From assembly GCA_030323885.1 (NCBI GenBank), contig CM059186.1, positions 25,687,849 through 25,751,848 on the forward strand: a stretch of 64,000 bases of DNA, written 5' to 3'. Made by a program: the position numbers and the translations under genes. The DNA is from Branchipolynoe longqiensis. Taxonomy: Eukaryota > Annelida > Polychaeta > Phyllodocida > Polynoidae. Shown piece by piece: positions 19,033 through 30,105 of the stretch (positions within the stretch are counted from its first letter, which is position 1; the number at the start of each line of letters is the position of its first letter). The notes under the pieces were generated by a model. It was not told the origin of the DNA. It made no database searches and saw nothing but the letters and a program-made list of their open reading frames with translations.

Positions 19033-20165
19033 GATAATACTTAATGGAAAGATATATTAGGTTGAGCGTTAGAACCTACCTTACTTTACTTTGAGGTGAC
19101 TTATTTTAAATCGCTATCTTTGAAGATATTTAAAGTTGCATAGTCCGATGGTTTTGAATTTCTGTATTTTTTCTGAGATAAATATATTAGATCAAATACT
19201 AGTATCTACTTTACATGAGTTCAAAGTTACTTTTGCTTTAAATGGTAAACTTTTGAGATATTTGGGGTGCAAACATGGAAAATTAGTTTTGGCAAGCTTG
19301 CCAAAACTCTGACAGCATAGACTTCTGCAGTAACAGGTTCTGTTAAATTGACAGAAACAAATGCTTAATAAGTGCATCAGTATCTAAGTTAGATATGTAA
19401 AATCAAATTTAGATAATTGGTTTGGTTTTGAAAGTTTGATATTTCATCGGACTATGCAGCTTTAAAGTGCAAACATGTCAAATTAAAGTTGCATAGTCCG
19501 ATGGTTTTGAGCTTCTGTCATTTTCTGAGATAAATATGTTATGTTAATCGTTATAATCTACCTTACTTTAGTTTGAAGTAACTGTGCTTTGAAATGCCTA
19601 CTAACATAGGACAATATTTGAAGTTAAAACATACAAATTAAATTTTTGGAATGCTTGCCAAAACTCTGATCCCATAGGCTTCAACAGTAACAAGTTCTAT
19701 TAAATTGGACTGGTACTCCCTTCGATGTAATATCAAATGAGGAGTTCATGCACAATACCCTGTAAAGCGCCAATCCAAAAATCGAGTAAAACACTAAAGT
19801 CAATTCATTTTTTGCATTCCTAATTATTTGTTCATTGCTCCACAACCTTTTCATCACAAGCAAAGTGGAATTAATGAGAATTGCAATTACCATTATGTAA
19901 AAATATTTTATTTTAATGAATTATTTTGATTGGCGCTTATGGGGTTTTGTGCCTGAACTCTTCAAGTTCTTAATAAGTGCACCAGAATCTAAGTTAGAGT
20001 ATGTAGGTTCAAATCTAAATAAATGATTTTACTTCTGAAAATTTGATACTTTCATCGGATTATGCAACTTTAATAAGGGAAACAGTATCTAAAGTAGATA
20101 TATAGAATCAAATCTAGATTTAGGTTTAGAATATTTGATGATTCATTGGATTCTGTAGCTTTAAT
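19033..20165. mobile_element. Nested cluster of TTAA-family MITEs
   Basis: An outer copy (parts at 19033-19126, 19466-19482 and 20074-20165) was entered twice by copies of its own family. One insert is 19134-19461 with TTAA on both sides, in its AGATATTTAAAGTGC segment. The other is 19487-20069 with TTAA at 19483-19486 and 20070-20073. The second insert in turn contains the MITE at 19735-19965. Confidence 0.75.
19735..19965. mobile_element. MITE with transposon-44553-type termini
   Basis: ATGAGGAGTTCATGCACAAT at the left and GGGGTTTTGTGCCTGAACTC at the right match the ends of the transposon at 44553-47662. Confidence 0.65.
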
Positions 20166-20531
20166 GGCCATTAGCTATTCCCTCCATCTACTCAACCTCT
20201 GTGGAGCTCTCTGCGGTCGGAGGTAGGGGAGCTACTAATACAAGGGCCCTGCTCACGATGAGGCAATATGTGGAAGTTATCGGTTGATTTCAACTTCCTG
20301 CTGGGAACCAGCTACAACAAAATAAGGTCGCTAACATCGCCATCTCAAGATCAAGAGCCCTACGTGGTGGCCGAATCAATAGAGCGCAGGCCTCGCCTGT
20401 GGGAGATCGGGAGTTTAGTTCCCGGTCGAGTCAAACCAATGACTTATAAATTTGATACTTGTCGCTTTCTGGCCTGGCGCTCGACATTAATAGGATAGAG
20501 CATGGACTGGATAGCTCAATGTCATGATAAT

Positions 20532-20845
20532 TTACATACGGGAACAAACTGGAGACAAGACATAAGTGGAGATAACAAAAATTTACTGGAGAACCTAACC
20601 TGCAGGCAGGTCGATCTTGGCTGGAGAACATATCGGTATCGTGTATTGTGTCATGAGTTGAATGAGGTATCGAGGTATCATATAGAGTACCAGTTGGGTT
20701 AAATGATATCGTGATAGTTGTCAGGCATATCGAACAAGGATTAGTGATCAGAGATGAGACTGGTTAAATGTTGTTATGTTGAGATGAAGGTATGTCAAGA
20801 ACAAGATGAAAGAACCGACTAGCACAGACCAGCAGCCCTCAACCC
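20532..20845. repeat. Split direct repeat B2 (outer)
   Basis: 314 bp, from TTACATACGGGAACAAACTG to CAGCAGCCCTCAACCC. Matches 21036-21356 with few substitutions and a ~7-bp deletion after TTGAATGA. Confidence 0.85.
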
Positions 20846-20882
20846 CTACCCCTTACCTCCTGTTTATCGGGCGGGTGGGTGG

Positions 20883-21035
20883 GTGAAGCGATGTGCACGG
20901 AGGAAGCCTGGCATGAAAGTGAACTGCAAGACACCAGTGAGTATGTAGTAACTAGTACAAGAAAGTAGGGCGGAGAAAGTAGTGCCTGTGTTCCCCCCAG
21001 TAAATTATCCATGTTGACAAGCCAACATGCGTAAT
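20883..21035. repeat. Split direct repeat A2 (internal)
   Basis: 153 bp matching 25683-25835, ending GACAAGCCAACATGCGTAAT. Between it and B2 lies a short GT-rich spacer with no counterpart at the other end. Confidence 0.85.
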
Positions 21036-21356
21036 TTACATACGGGAACAAACTGGAGACAAGACATAAGTGGAGATAACAAAAATTTACTGGAGAACCT
21101 AACCTGCAGGAAGGTCGATCTTGGCTGGAGAACATATCGGTATTGTGTATCGTGTCATGAGTTGAATGACAATGTTGTTATCGAGGTATCGTATAGAGTA
21201 CCAGTTGGGTTAAATGATATCGTGATAGTTGTCAGGCATATCGAACAAGGATTAGTGATCAGAGATGAGACTGGTTAAATGTTATTATGTTGAGATGAAG
21301 GTATGTCGAGAACAAGATGAAAGAACCGACTAGCACAGACCAGCAGCCCTCAACCC
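21036..21356. repeat. Split direct repeat B1 (internal)
   Basis: 321 bp copy of the outer repeat. It abuts A2 directly and contains the stop codon of the recombinase frame at 21350-21352. Confidence 0.85.
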
Positions 21357-22292
21357 AAAATAGAGGCGAGGGCTGATGGTACTGCAGAGATTACCGTCTG
21401 CGGAAGATAGGCTGACACAGCATCGCTACTCCACGGCCCTGCTTCTTTTATAGCACTAAGTGCCACACCTGCCCTCATGCAGGCCTGCACTGCACCCTTT
21501 CGAAGGCTATGCAGGTCAACGGACATTCAGGTCCAAGCAGGATGTAAGCTGCAGCAGCCAAGACTTTTGTCAGACACACTGATGTCAAGGGGTCACCTGA
21601 TGGCAGGATGAATGCAGGACCAGTCTGAGGAGGATTAGAGAAATTTGTATACCTCACCCATGCACTAACAGGGCAACATTGGGATGATGGTAATCTTGAA
21701 AGAAGATAGGTCAACGGAGGTTGAGAGGTAGTTCTCGTTTTGGAGGAGGTAACTGATACCAGCAGTCCATGGTTAGTGAGAACGATATCAGCCGCTTGAA
21801 TGGTATGTGAACCAATCAAGGCAGAAGATGGTGTCGTGACATTACTCTGCCGAGGTAATGTGAAATAGATTATCAGTAGAGCAGCAACATATACGAATGA
21901 TTGCTCATTAAATGCAGCAAGATAGGCAATTATCATTTTAAACTCACTAGGAGTGAGAGGAGAAGCTCGTGATGTAATGTGAGTTGAATATTTACAATTC
22001 CTTTCTTCAAAATAGCAACATGATAGGCTTCAAAGTTATTGACTTCACCACCAAGAGCCTGAATACAGGTTTTAGCTCCACTCAGATAATTGGCTACGGA
22101 ACCTGGAGATCTGAGAAATGAGTTAAGAAACATTATATATGACAGTATGTCATAGACCGAAGGCCTCAGCATGTCCACGCGATGGTTCATGCAGAATCTC
22201 TCATATGTTTGCAGATGAAGGTGTTTGTTTGCCCAAGTGCCCCTGGAGAGAGGCTCTGTCAAAGCAGAAACTAGTTCCAGATGGTGAGTCAA
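21350..22292 (-). pseudogene. Tyrosine recombinase, two frameshifts
   Basis: The N-terminal part (from MTHHLELVSALTEPLS at 22292) has the helical core-binding look of the family (YERFCMNHRVD, SVANYLSGAKT). The frame then shifts near 21960-22000 into a segment with PLTPSEFK and LPRQSNV, which holds the box I Arg. It shifts again near 21490-21530 into a segment with HSLRKGAVQA (box II His-x-x-Arg) and SSDAVSAYL (Tyr nucleophile). All catalytic parts are visible but in three frames. It would join the element's circular intermediate to the target. Either decay or sequencing indels. Confidence 0.8.
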
Positions 22293-22326
22293 AAATGGCT
22301 ATCTTCCAGGATTATGATAACATCAT

Positions 22327-24403
22327 TTACAAGGAAAAATCAATATATTTCAGAGAGAATGACACTGGGACATGCTGTAGATTTTTGCATTGACACTCAG
22401 CCAATGCTGCTACTTCGGCTTGCTTGTTAGAGTGAAGCCTGCTCAAATTATCTGCGAGAACCAAGGAAGTTCCCTCTTTGTGTAGGATAGTAATGTCACA
22501 TAGTATGCGACTGGGGAGAAAGCCCCCCCCCCCCGCTTTTAAAGTAGAGTCGCACTCTATTACCCAATCAGTAACCGGCTTCAGAGGAAGAAGAACAACC
22601 GTATTGAACTTCGCTGCAAAGTTGAAGAACCAGTCAATATCCTTCATGATTTCATCCGAAAAAGGATGCTGACCAGCATTCGGCGATGCCCTAATTGCTG
22701 CTAAAACCCGGTTCATAAACGCCCTTGCAGGCTTCACACACTTCGCAACATGTTGCATCTTGCCCGCTATACTCTGGAGTTGCTTCTTTGAAGCAACCCG
22801 TTTGTCTTTCCAAGACTGACACTCACTGAGGACTTCTGCAAGTTTCTCTTCTGGAATAGTGACAGTCATGTTAACAGCATCAATTACAAAACCTAGCCAG
22901 CATAGCTTGCTAGAGGGAGGAGTGCATTTAGCCGGGGCCAGAGCTAAACCTAGCCTGTCCGTAATTTCAAAGAAAAAATCATAAGCCTGTAGAGCTCTGT
23001 CTCTAGTATTTTCTACTCCCACAAAGTCGTCGAGATAACACAAACAGAAAAAACCTGTCTGCCGCATTAACCAGACTACCACCCTCGTGGTCCTCGCACA
23101 TGCCAGCGCCGATGTGCGGCACCCAAATGGTGGAGCAATATCAATAAAGATATCATCTTCCAACATTATCCCTAGTAGTGGTACCGAGAGCGGACACACC
23201 CTTAATTGCCGATAGGCACGAGCGAGATCCGCTGCCCACAGATATGAGGAGGTGCCGGTAACAACCAGTCTATCTGACAGGGTCGTTACAGATGGAAGTG
23301 AGAAAGAAAAAGGTCTACCTTGGGAGAAACCCTTCTCAATCCCTGAGTTTACACTAGCCCCCAAAGGAAAGCTGAGGTCTATTATTATTCGTTTTTCATT
23401 TGAATCTTTTTTAGGCCTTGTCATTATGGGACTTATCTGCAGCCACGGGGAAAGAAAACGGAGCCTCCTTAAATGGGCCCAGCATAGCATTAAAGCCACA
23501 CTCTTTCTTTATAAACGAGACTACATGTGTTAGAAGCTCATGTTGAGGCGCATGATTCTTTAAAGTAGGAGTTAGGGGAAAACTAGCCGAATAGTCTATT
23601 GGCCATCCAAATTCTAGATGGTCAATCAATTGTATATCTGGATAATCAGTCAGCAACTCTCTCCAATTAGCAATGTTTAACCCCGAAGGAACCGGAACTT
23701 TCGCTGCAAGATAATTGGGAAGTCCCGTTAGCCTGACTGCAGCAGAAATATCAAAATACGATTTAAAGTCTAACCATGCATGAGGAACAGCATCAGGCCA
23801 GAATGACAATAAAGTCGGCCTATAATCTATCGGGGTGGGGGCGTATGCTTCCGCAGCTGAACCCGGCAGCAGGTCGTCGACAAACAAGAAACCTGGATCA
23901 AAACAATCACACATAAAGTCAACTGTTAAGTCATCAGTACTAACAATATCGTTATTAACATTAACATGTTCGACAACAGGCACAGTAATGAATGCAGGCA
24001 AAGACGGAGACATAACAAGCAAATCATCAAGACCGGAGCCAGCCGGAAGCTTGCTTGACTCAGCCAGTAAAGAGTTTTTATGACCCACTACCCCAATAGA
24101 CCTGGACAGCTGATCACCCCCGCTCGCAGAAGTCACATCTCGCGTCACTAATTGATTGTTGTTATTACAGTCTTCAGTCGAGCACAGCTGTTCGCACTTG
24201 TACCGCCCCGACGCACCGAGACACAGACACTTCTCATGTACAGGAACACTGGATACACGAGAAACAGCTATATCTAAACTCACTTCCGGGGTAGCTGCCG
24301 CAGCCGACTGAGGCATCTTCTCGTCAAGGAAGCAACGCTTCTTTAAGCAATCCTGCTCACGGTGGGTTAACAGCCTTTTATACTTAACGCACACCACGCA
24401 CAA
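22327..24403 (-). pseudogene. DIRS-type reverse transcriptase/RNase H, frameshifted
   Basis: The first frame (24403-23411) holds a long variable N-terminal region and ends just after GPFKEAPFSF, a signature of DIRS RTs. The second frame (open to 22327) carries TRPKKDS, RIIIDLSFP, AADLARAYRQL (motif A Asp), PFGCRTSALACA (motif B) and CYLDDFVGV (motif C). The switch lies near 23430-23450. RNase H starts with IECDSTLKAGGGGF but goes almost at once to ADNLSR, so the middle with the catalytic Glu and second Asp appears deleted near a long G-run (22529-22543). It overlaps gag by 37 bp in another frame. Confidence 0.85.
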
Positions 24404-25623
24404 TTATGAATAAAGCGAACAGGCAATACTCCATGTGAGTCAGTAAACCCACAGGCGTCCCCCCAATTCCACTTATGACAAGGGACACCATACACTTCTT
24501 TAACATAATCATCACGGGGATTGATCAGCTGAGATGCTTGCTGTTGTTGCTGTTGCACAGGCACCACTGTTGTCGTCTGCACCGCTGGTGTCACACTTGA
24601 CAGCTGCTTCCCAACGACTGACTGATACAAATACTGTTGAAATGCCGCCTGCGCCTGCTTCATGGACGCCGCACAGACATCCCGTTGAAGGTCTTTAATT
24701 GCTCTCTCATTCTCCCAGTTGTTTTGTATCCTACCAGCAGCTATCCGCTTGAAAACCTTGTCGGACCACCGACGACACGTCAGCCAGTCCCAGGTCTCGG
24801 CAAGCTCAGCCAGCTCCTCTTCATGCTGTGACAGAGCCAGAAGCCACGCCAGCGGAAGGGACGGATGCGCGGCCAACCTCTTCAGCGCCCCAAAATACTC
24901 AGGCCATGTTGCTTCACCCACTGGTATCGATCTACATGCATCCCCACACGTAATGAAGGTATGTGGTTGAAAGACTATACCTTTTGGCTTCTTGACTGCT
25001 GCTGACCCATCCAACAGCAACTTCACCAGTGCCGACGCAGTCTCCTGCGCCTGGACTGCTGATGACACAGTAACAACCGGTGACACCTTGGAACCAGGCA
25101 CCGGCACTGCCTGACCTAGCAAAGGGGGCGGGGCCAACACCACTGGCGCCGCCGCCAACGCCCCACCCACTACCTCATCCCTCTGTAGTTGCAGAGGTCC
25201 GCCCGGGGGGCTTTGAGCTATTGCCTCCCTAGGCATAGGTAGAGAGGCCACAGGCGGGGGCAACACCACCGGCGAACGCGGCGGTGACGGCAGACTTTCC
25301 AGCACTTGACGCCTGGTCTCCTGCACCATGCTCCTAGACTCCAAATCCGCCACTCGGACTGCCAGGTCTCTATTCCTTAACAACACTTCCTTTTGCATTT
25401 CAAAGAACGTCATACTGTCGGGGTCTGGAAAGTCCGGGGCAGCCGAAGTTGACGGTACCGGTTCGTTGTTAGATACCACGGCACCGCCCCTCCGACCAGG
25501 GGGCGTATCCACCCTCCCGACTTGCAACACTCTCACGCTTTTCCTCCTTACTTTTGACACTTTTCCTGATGTACGCTTCCCCTTTCCAGTCTGCTTGCAT
25601 TTCTTGTCTCTTTTCGGCGCCAT
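24367..25623 (-). CDS. gag-like protein of the DIRS-like element
   Basis: 418 codons, open throughout. A Lys/Arg-rich N-terminus (MAPKRDKKCKQTGKGKR) is followed by a Pro/Ala-rich variable region with a short coiled-coil-like stretch, a conserved helical part (YFGALKRLAAHPSLPLAWLL, WDWLTCRRWSDKVF), a Gln run and a C-terminal Cys/His cluster (CHKWNWGDACGF then HNCAWC). Such C-terminal clusters, with Phe/Trp and Asn between the first cysteines, are typical of DIRS/Ngaro gag. It would package the element's RNA. Confidence 0.8.
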   Translation of the reverse strand: MAPKRDKKCKQTGKGKRTSGKVSKVRRKSVRVLQVGRVDTPPGRRGGAVVSNNEPVPSTSAAPDFPDPDSMTFFEMQKEVLLRNRDLAVRVADLESRSMVQETRRQVLESLPSPPRSPVVLPPPVASLPMPREAIAQSPPGGPLQLQRDEVVGGALAAAPVVLAPPPLLGQAVPVPGSKVSPVVTVSSAVQAQETASALVKLLLDGSAAVKKPKGIVFQPHTFITCGDACRSIPVGEATWPEYFGALKRLAAHPSLPLAWLLALSQHEEELAELAETWDWLTCRRWSDKVFKRIAAGRIQNNWENERAIKDLQRDVCAASMKQAQAAFQQYLYQSVVGKQLSSVTPAVQTTTVVPVQQQQQQASQLINPRDDYVKEVYGVPCHKWNWGDACGFTDSHGVLPVRFIHNCAWCALSIKGC

Positions 25624-25682
25624 ACCAGCTCTTCACCCTCGCAAAGACAGTAGAAACCACACACGATGGTATGTGTGACGCC

Positions 25683-25835
25683 GTGAAGCGACATGCACGG
25701 CGGAAGACTGGCGTGAAAGTGAACTGCAAGACACCGGTGAGTATGTAGTAACTAGTACAAGAAAGTAGTGCGGAGAAAGTAGTGCCTGTGTTCCCGCCAG
25801 TAAATTATCCATGTTGACAAGCCAACATGTGTAAT
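25683..25835. repeat. Split direct repeat A1 (outer)
   Basis: From GTGAAGCGACATGCACGG to CCAACATGTGTAAT. On the minus strand this is the 5' end of the element and should contain its promoter; none was identified. Confidence 0.85.
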
Positions 25836-26275
25836 GTGATGGAGTGGGATATTGGGTCATGGGTGCTGGTGGCCTAATTTACCAATGGGACAGCACTATA
25901 AAGTCACCATGAGTGTGCACTGTCATAAGTTGGTACCCGTCATGATGTGACATTAGATGTTGCCAGGATATAAAACCCTAACAACCAACGAACCAACTTC
26001 ATTACTATTCAGCATATGAACATTCTAGAACGCTGAATTAGACTTTATCACCACGTACGTAACCAGGCTGATGGCTTTTAACGAGCTGGTTTAACTTGAC
26101 TGAATCAACAGAGGAACATCATTCACAGGCATCAGAGACTGTTTGGTTAACTTGCTATTCAAACAAAGTTAATGTTTTTGCTCCGGTTAGTGTCCGTGAA
26201 AAAAAAGGCTAACCATATTTGTAAAGCACACACATAAACACACACATATATGTACATTCACTGGCGCATACATTG

Positions 26276-26278
<3 letters not shown>

Positions 26279-26328
<50 letters not shown>

Positions 26329-26425
26329 ATAATGATAAACCCTTTATCCGGGGTCGCGGTGGGGTACCAGCATGCACTGCTCCACCTCCTGCATGCGGCC
26401 AATCCTCCACTCGCTCGGAGGAAAT

Positions 26426-26457
<32 letters not shown>

Positions 26458-26470
26458 GTCATACTGAACA
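26279..26470. repeat. (TA)n and fragment of the 'GATAAACCCTTTATC' element
   Basis: About 24 TA units at 26279-26326 lead into ATGGATAATGATAAACCCTT and 'ACCAGCATGCACTGC', which match the element at 48885-49312; a second TA run follows at 26427-26450. Confidence 0.6.
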
Positions 26471-26471
26471 T

Positions 26472-26800
26472 CCGGATGCAGTGGCCAAATCGGTAGAGCG
26501 CAAAGCTTCCCGTGTAGAGGGTCGGGAGTTCGATTCTCTATCGAGTCAAACCTTTGACATACAAAATTGATACTTGTCGCTACCTACCCTGGCGATCAGC
26601 ATTACTAGGATAGGGCACGGACTGGTTAGCTTAGTATCAGAATAATGTGAGTGTGTTGGATACCGGGTCATGGTGCTGGCGGCTTGGTCTCTCAGTGGGA
26701 CATCACTACAAAGTCGTCATCAGGGCGCAGTGTCGCAAGTTAGTGCCCGTCCTGATACCTTAAATGTTAGTAGGATGTAAAACTACAACAAACAAACATA
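26472..26800 (+). mobile_element. tRNA-derived SINE, family 1
   Basis: Head CCGGATGCAGTGGCCAAATC, tail AAAACTACAACAAACAAAC; full length, diverged. Confidence 0.75.
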
Positions 26801-27026
26801 ATAACCACGTTGTTTTGGTAATCTTCGTCGTTGCTCTTTTGAGGATGTACAATGACCATGTGTTAATAAAGGTAAATAATATTACACGAATGAGAATTTA
26901 TAATGTCAACAATGATTTGTGATAAAATATAAAATATAAAATATTAGTGTAGGATTTCTAGTGTGAGAATGAATACAGTAATTTTGTACCAGTACCCTTT
27001 GAAATAATTGATCAATTTCGATAAAT

Positions 27027-27907
27027 TGGCATTAATGGGATAGGGCAAGGATTGGTTATGGCCCTGTCACACTAGAACGTAATGACGTCAGCGTAGGGAG
27101 AACGTGAAGAACGTTGAACTTCTCGGCGTAGTATGCAAATTTGGGCAGAAGTTGAACGTGGATGCAACGTAGTGGACGAGAACGTAACGTCGGTAAAGCG
27201 TAGTGATACCGTCATTCAACGGAGAGGACAACGTCACTACGTTCACGGAACGTTATGAACGTTATTCCATCGCCAGAAGAACGTTACGTGACGTAACACG
27301 TCATGATACGTTGAACGTACGTTGAATGCACGTTCTCCTGACGTTCTCTGACGTTCTCCTGACGTTCCCATTAAGCTCGTGGCATTTGCAGTCGGTTTAA
27401 TGTGGGTCAACGTAGTGGAACGTATTGGAACGTAGTGGAACGTAGTTGAACGTAGTGAGCAGCGTTGGAATAACGTCCGTTTAACGTCATTGACGTTCAC
27501 TGAACGTGAACAGAACGTACGGCGAACGTAAACCCTTACGTTCGAGCTACGTGGAAAGTTTTGAACATGTCCAAAACCTTGACGTAACTCGACGTAACAC
27601 GACGTAATGTGACGTAGCTCGACGTCATTCTAACGTCATTATGACGTCATCATGATGTACCCCAACGTAATGACGAAAAATGACCACGTTAGGCTCACGT
27701 TGGCTCGTTACGTCGTAGTGTGACAGGGGTATTAGCTCAGTATCAGGATCATGTAACTGAGTAAGATATTCGGTCATGGTGCCAGCGGCCTGGTTTCCCA
27801 GTAGGACAGCACTATACACTCGGCATGAGTACGGACTGTCACAAGTCGGTGCCCACCCTGATATGACCTTAGATGTTGCTAGGATGTAAAACGCCAACCA
27901 ACAAGCA
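27027..27907 (+). mobile_element. SINE family 1 (5'-truncated), split by a Harbinger-like MITE
   Basis: 27027-27058 and 27732-27907 join into one SINE body. The host SINE has TTAGCTCAG once; here TTA stands on both sides of the insert. Confidence 0.8.
27059..27731. mobile_element. ACGT-rich Harbinger-like MITE, TTA duplication
   Basis: TGGCCCTGTCACACTAGAAC and its complement ...GTAGTGTGACAGGGGTA bound 673 bp, with TTA at 27056-27058 and 27732-27734. The inside is packed with AACGT/ACGTT words in both orientations (GTAGTGGAACGTAGTTGAAC and similar). Three-base TTA/TAA duplications are typical of PIF/Harbinger elements. A close copy is at 30792-31480. Confidence 0.8.
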
Positions 27908-27997
27908 ACACCCCTCACCAAACTTAGAGTTGCCTAATCCAATGCTTTTCGAGTCTGTCACTTTTTTCTAAGCGATAAATATATTAAGTTGATCGCT

Positions 27998-28488
27998 ATA
28001 ATTCACGACACGGAGACAACATGGTGTATATATAGGTAGTTTTATTCGTCGGAAGGACTCATTAAGACAAATCATGAGCAGCAAGAGATCACAGCAACGG
28101 AAGACATCAATTTCTAAATGAGACAATGGTTAAGACACAAGAATCAAACCCTCAGCCCGACCGCTTTGATCTTTTAATTACATGTGTGGGTGGGTGGGTG
28201 AGGATATGGTAAGTGTTGATGTGAAGGCGGCTGCAGCGTGTGTGGTCCATTGTTAGAATTTGGCGTGCTCAGGTAGAGTCAGTCGTGTTAGAGTTGGTGG
28301 CAGCATTCGGCGAAAAAGTTTGTAACTAAACATAGTTGGTCAGTTTGTGTCGGCGGTTAATGCTAGGGGGCGCCACTGTACTGAGTTAACCGCAGGGGAG
28401 ATCCGGGCCGTCGGTCTCATGGTGGTTAAGTCAGTTTGGGTTCAGGGTATCTCATCTCCAGTGTGAATTACCAATGTTACGAATAACA
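27998..28488 (-). mobile_element. Unclassified insertion, possible solo LTR
   Basis: The insert lies between two halves of MITE sequence (CGCTATAAT and AATCTACCTTAATTTAG). On the minus strand it holds GACGAATAAAACTACC, a possible poly(A) signal about 50 bp from its end, which fits an LTR. The expected TG...CA ends are not clear, so the class is open. Confidence 0.35.
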
Positions 28489-28700
28489 TCCACAATCTAC
28501 CTTAATTTAGTTTGAAGTAACTTTGATTATAAATTGTTAACTTTTGAGATATGTGAAGTGAAACATAAAAATAATGTTAGTGTGTAGGCCTACATATAAA
28601 TGCTGATGTCATAGGCTTCAGCAGCAACAGGTCAAACAAAATTGACTTAGCCTGCCCTTCTAGGCATCAACAAAGGCTCAATAAGTGCACCAGTATCTAA

Positions 28701-29292
28701 AGCCGTGTTCACACCAGCACGTTAAGTCGCCTCAACTAGTTCGCCTCTTATAGTTCAGCTCACATTCGCCGTGTGGACGCGACCCTAAGGCGGATTAGGG
28801 CTGATTCGGCTCAACTAGTTCGCCTCATGTAAACCGCGTCGCGAGGTAGGTTATATGAAGCAAACTAGCTTAAATCGGCCCAAGTTCATAGTGTGAACGG
28901 TAGCGGCTTAGATGAGCCGGTTTAAAGACATCACACGCATGCGCAGTCAAGACCTGAGTTTGTTTATTTTCCAGTCAATCAAAAGCGCATATTATATAAT
29001 TTGGTCTATGAACCTGCTAGAGGTGCACATATATTTTGTTCATGACTTATTTTAAGGTTTTCACTGCCCAGCAGAAGTTTTGACCATTCCAAACCAATAC
29101 GATTCAGTCCATACATATCTAGGTCGAACCCACACTCTCTCGTGGCGACGTCGACTAACCGAAACTGGCGCTGGTTAGTATGGACTTGCTCATGTGCAGA
29201 TATCGATTTCCGCCTTAAACCGCTCTGTGTGTGGACACAACACTAGTTCGCCTCATCTAGTTCGGCCTAAAGTTGTGTGTGTGAACACGGCT
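28701..29292. mobile_element. MITE, 'AGCCGTGTTCACAC' family, TAA duplication
   Basis: AGCCGTGTTCACACC and its complement bound 592 bp with TAA on both sides (28698-28700, 29293-29295). The interior has repeated CTAGTTCGCCTC and GGCGAACTAG blocks. Relatives: 41839-42241 and 60083-60678. Confidence 0.8.
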
Positions 29293-29415
29293 TAAGTTGG
29301 GTAGGTATGATCAGATCTAGGTAAATATTTTGGTTTAAAATATTTGATGCGTTCATTCGATTATGTAGCTTTAATATAACTAAAATACATTTGATATCCG
29401 TAGTTCATTAAGCTC

Positions 29416-29473
29416 TAGATAAAAGATCACCCCCCCCTACGTTGTATAGTACTGCAAGTAGGACTTTTATCTA
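29416..29473. mobile_element. Minimal 58-bp MITE with ends like 13610-14034
   Basis: TAGATAAAAGATCACCC faces GTAGGACTTTTATCTA with a very short centre. Confidence 0.55.
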
Positions 29474-30105
29474 ATTAAGTTGCAGTGAATCGTTCTTTGA
29501 ATATTATTTCTCATGGTAGGAATATAATATACATATTCCGGTTTACTGCGGTCAATTCAAAACCCACTATGACCAAAAAAAAGTATCGTTTTATGATTGA
29601 TTCATATAGAAAAGACCGAATCGGAGAAATATGACATATGTGTGCTGAATTGTAATATTGGTTCAACAATCTTTAAATCATTGATAGTGAAGTATACAGA
29701 ACGAGGTCGGTTATTGTTGTCATTGTTTCGTATCTAAGAGTAAACAAACCGCCATGATGATCACACTACTGGGTTCCTTTGTTTGCTTATCTATCGTTTG
29801 AGATTAACACAGAGACACATGCCATTTTTTCTACTATCTATGCAGATCAGACCAGACCAGAGTAGATCAAATGAATGGTGGATGGTGAATGCCAATCTTG
29901 TCTAAATCTGAGCAAAAAAACTGCTTCAGTCTGAATTAACTGTAAACAAGCTGTGGGGGCGCTGGTGACAGAATTCAGTATGTATATGATATTGTAGAGG
30001 TGAGGAACTGGGAGGAACTACCAGCAACAAAAAACCCACAAAAAAGAACAACCAAAAAACACTGTTTAAAAAAAAAAATATGTAAGTTTTAAAGTTTGTC
30101 AAAAG
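29474..30105. other. No gene seen
   Basis: AT-rich unique-looking sequence with poly-A near 30068. No exon signature or repeat from this window. Confidence 0.4.

Larger units (their letters stand above)
20532..25835 (-). mobile_element. DIRS-superfamily (Ngaro/PAT-type) retrotransposon, full length
   Basis: 5.3 kb on the minus strand in the order repeat A1 (25835-25683), gag, RT/RNase H, tyrosine recombinase, then B1 (21356-21036), A2 (21035-20883) and B2 (20845-20532). A1 matches A2 and B1 matches B2, which is the split-direct-repeat layout of Ngaro and PAT elements. The sequence TAAT occurs at both outer ends and at the internal A2/B1 junction (21032-21035), fitting a recombinase crossover. 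There is no target duplication: the host SINE is continuous across the insertion. gag is open; the other two genes have frameshifts and RNase H seems shortened, so it is probably inactive. Confidence 0.9.
20352..25995 (+). mobile_element. tRNA-derived SINE, family 1, interrupted by the DIRS-like element
   Basis: 20352-20531 is the SINE head and first half, up to 'CAATGTCATGATAAT'; 25836-25995 resumes with GTGATGGAGTGGGATATTGG and ends in the usual CCAACGAACC tail. Joined, they align with uninterrupted copies such as 32695-33022 without a gap. Confidence 0.85.
27918..29370. mobile_element. TTAA-family MITE carrying two insertions
   Basis: Ends AGAGTTGCCTAATCCAATGC near 27924 and ATTCGATTATGTAGCTTTAA near 29373. 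It is interrupted by a ~490-bp insert at about 27998-28488 and by the Harbinger-like MITE at 28701-29292. Confidence 0.7.
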
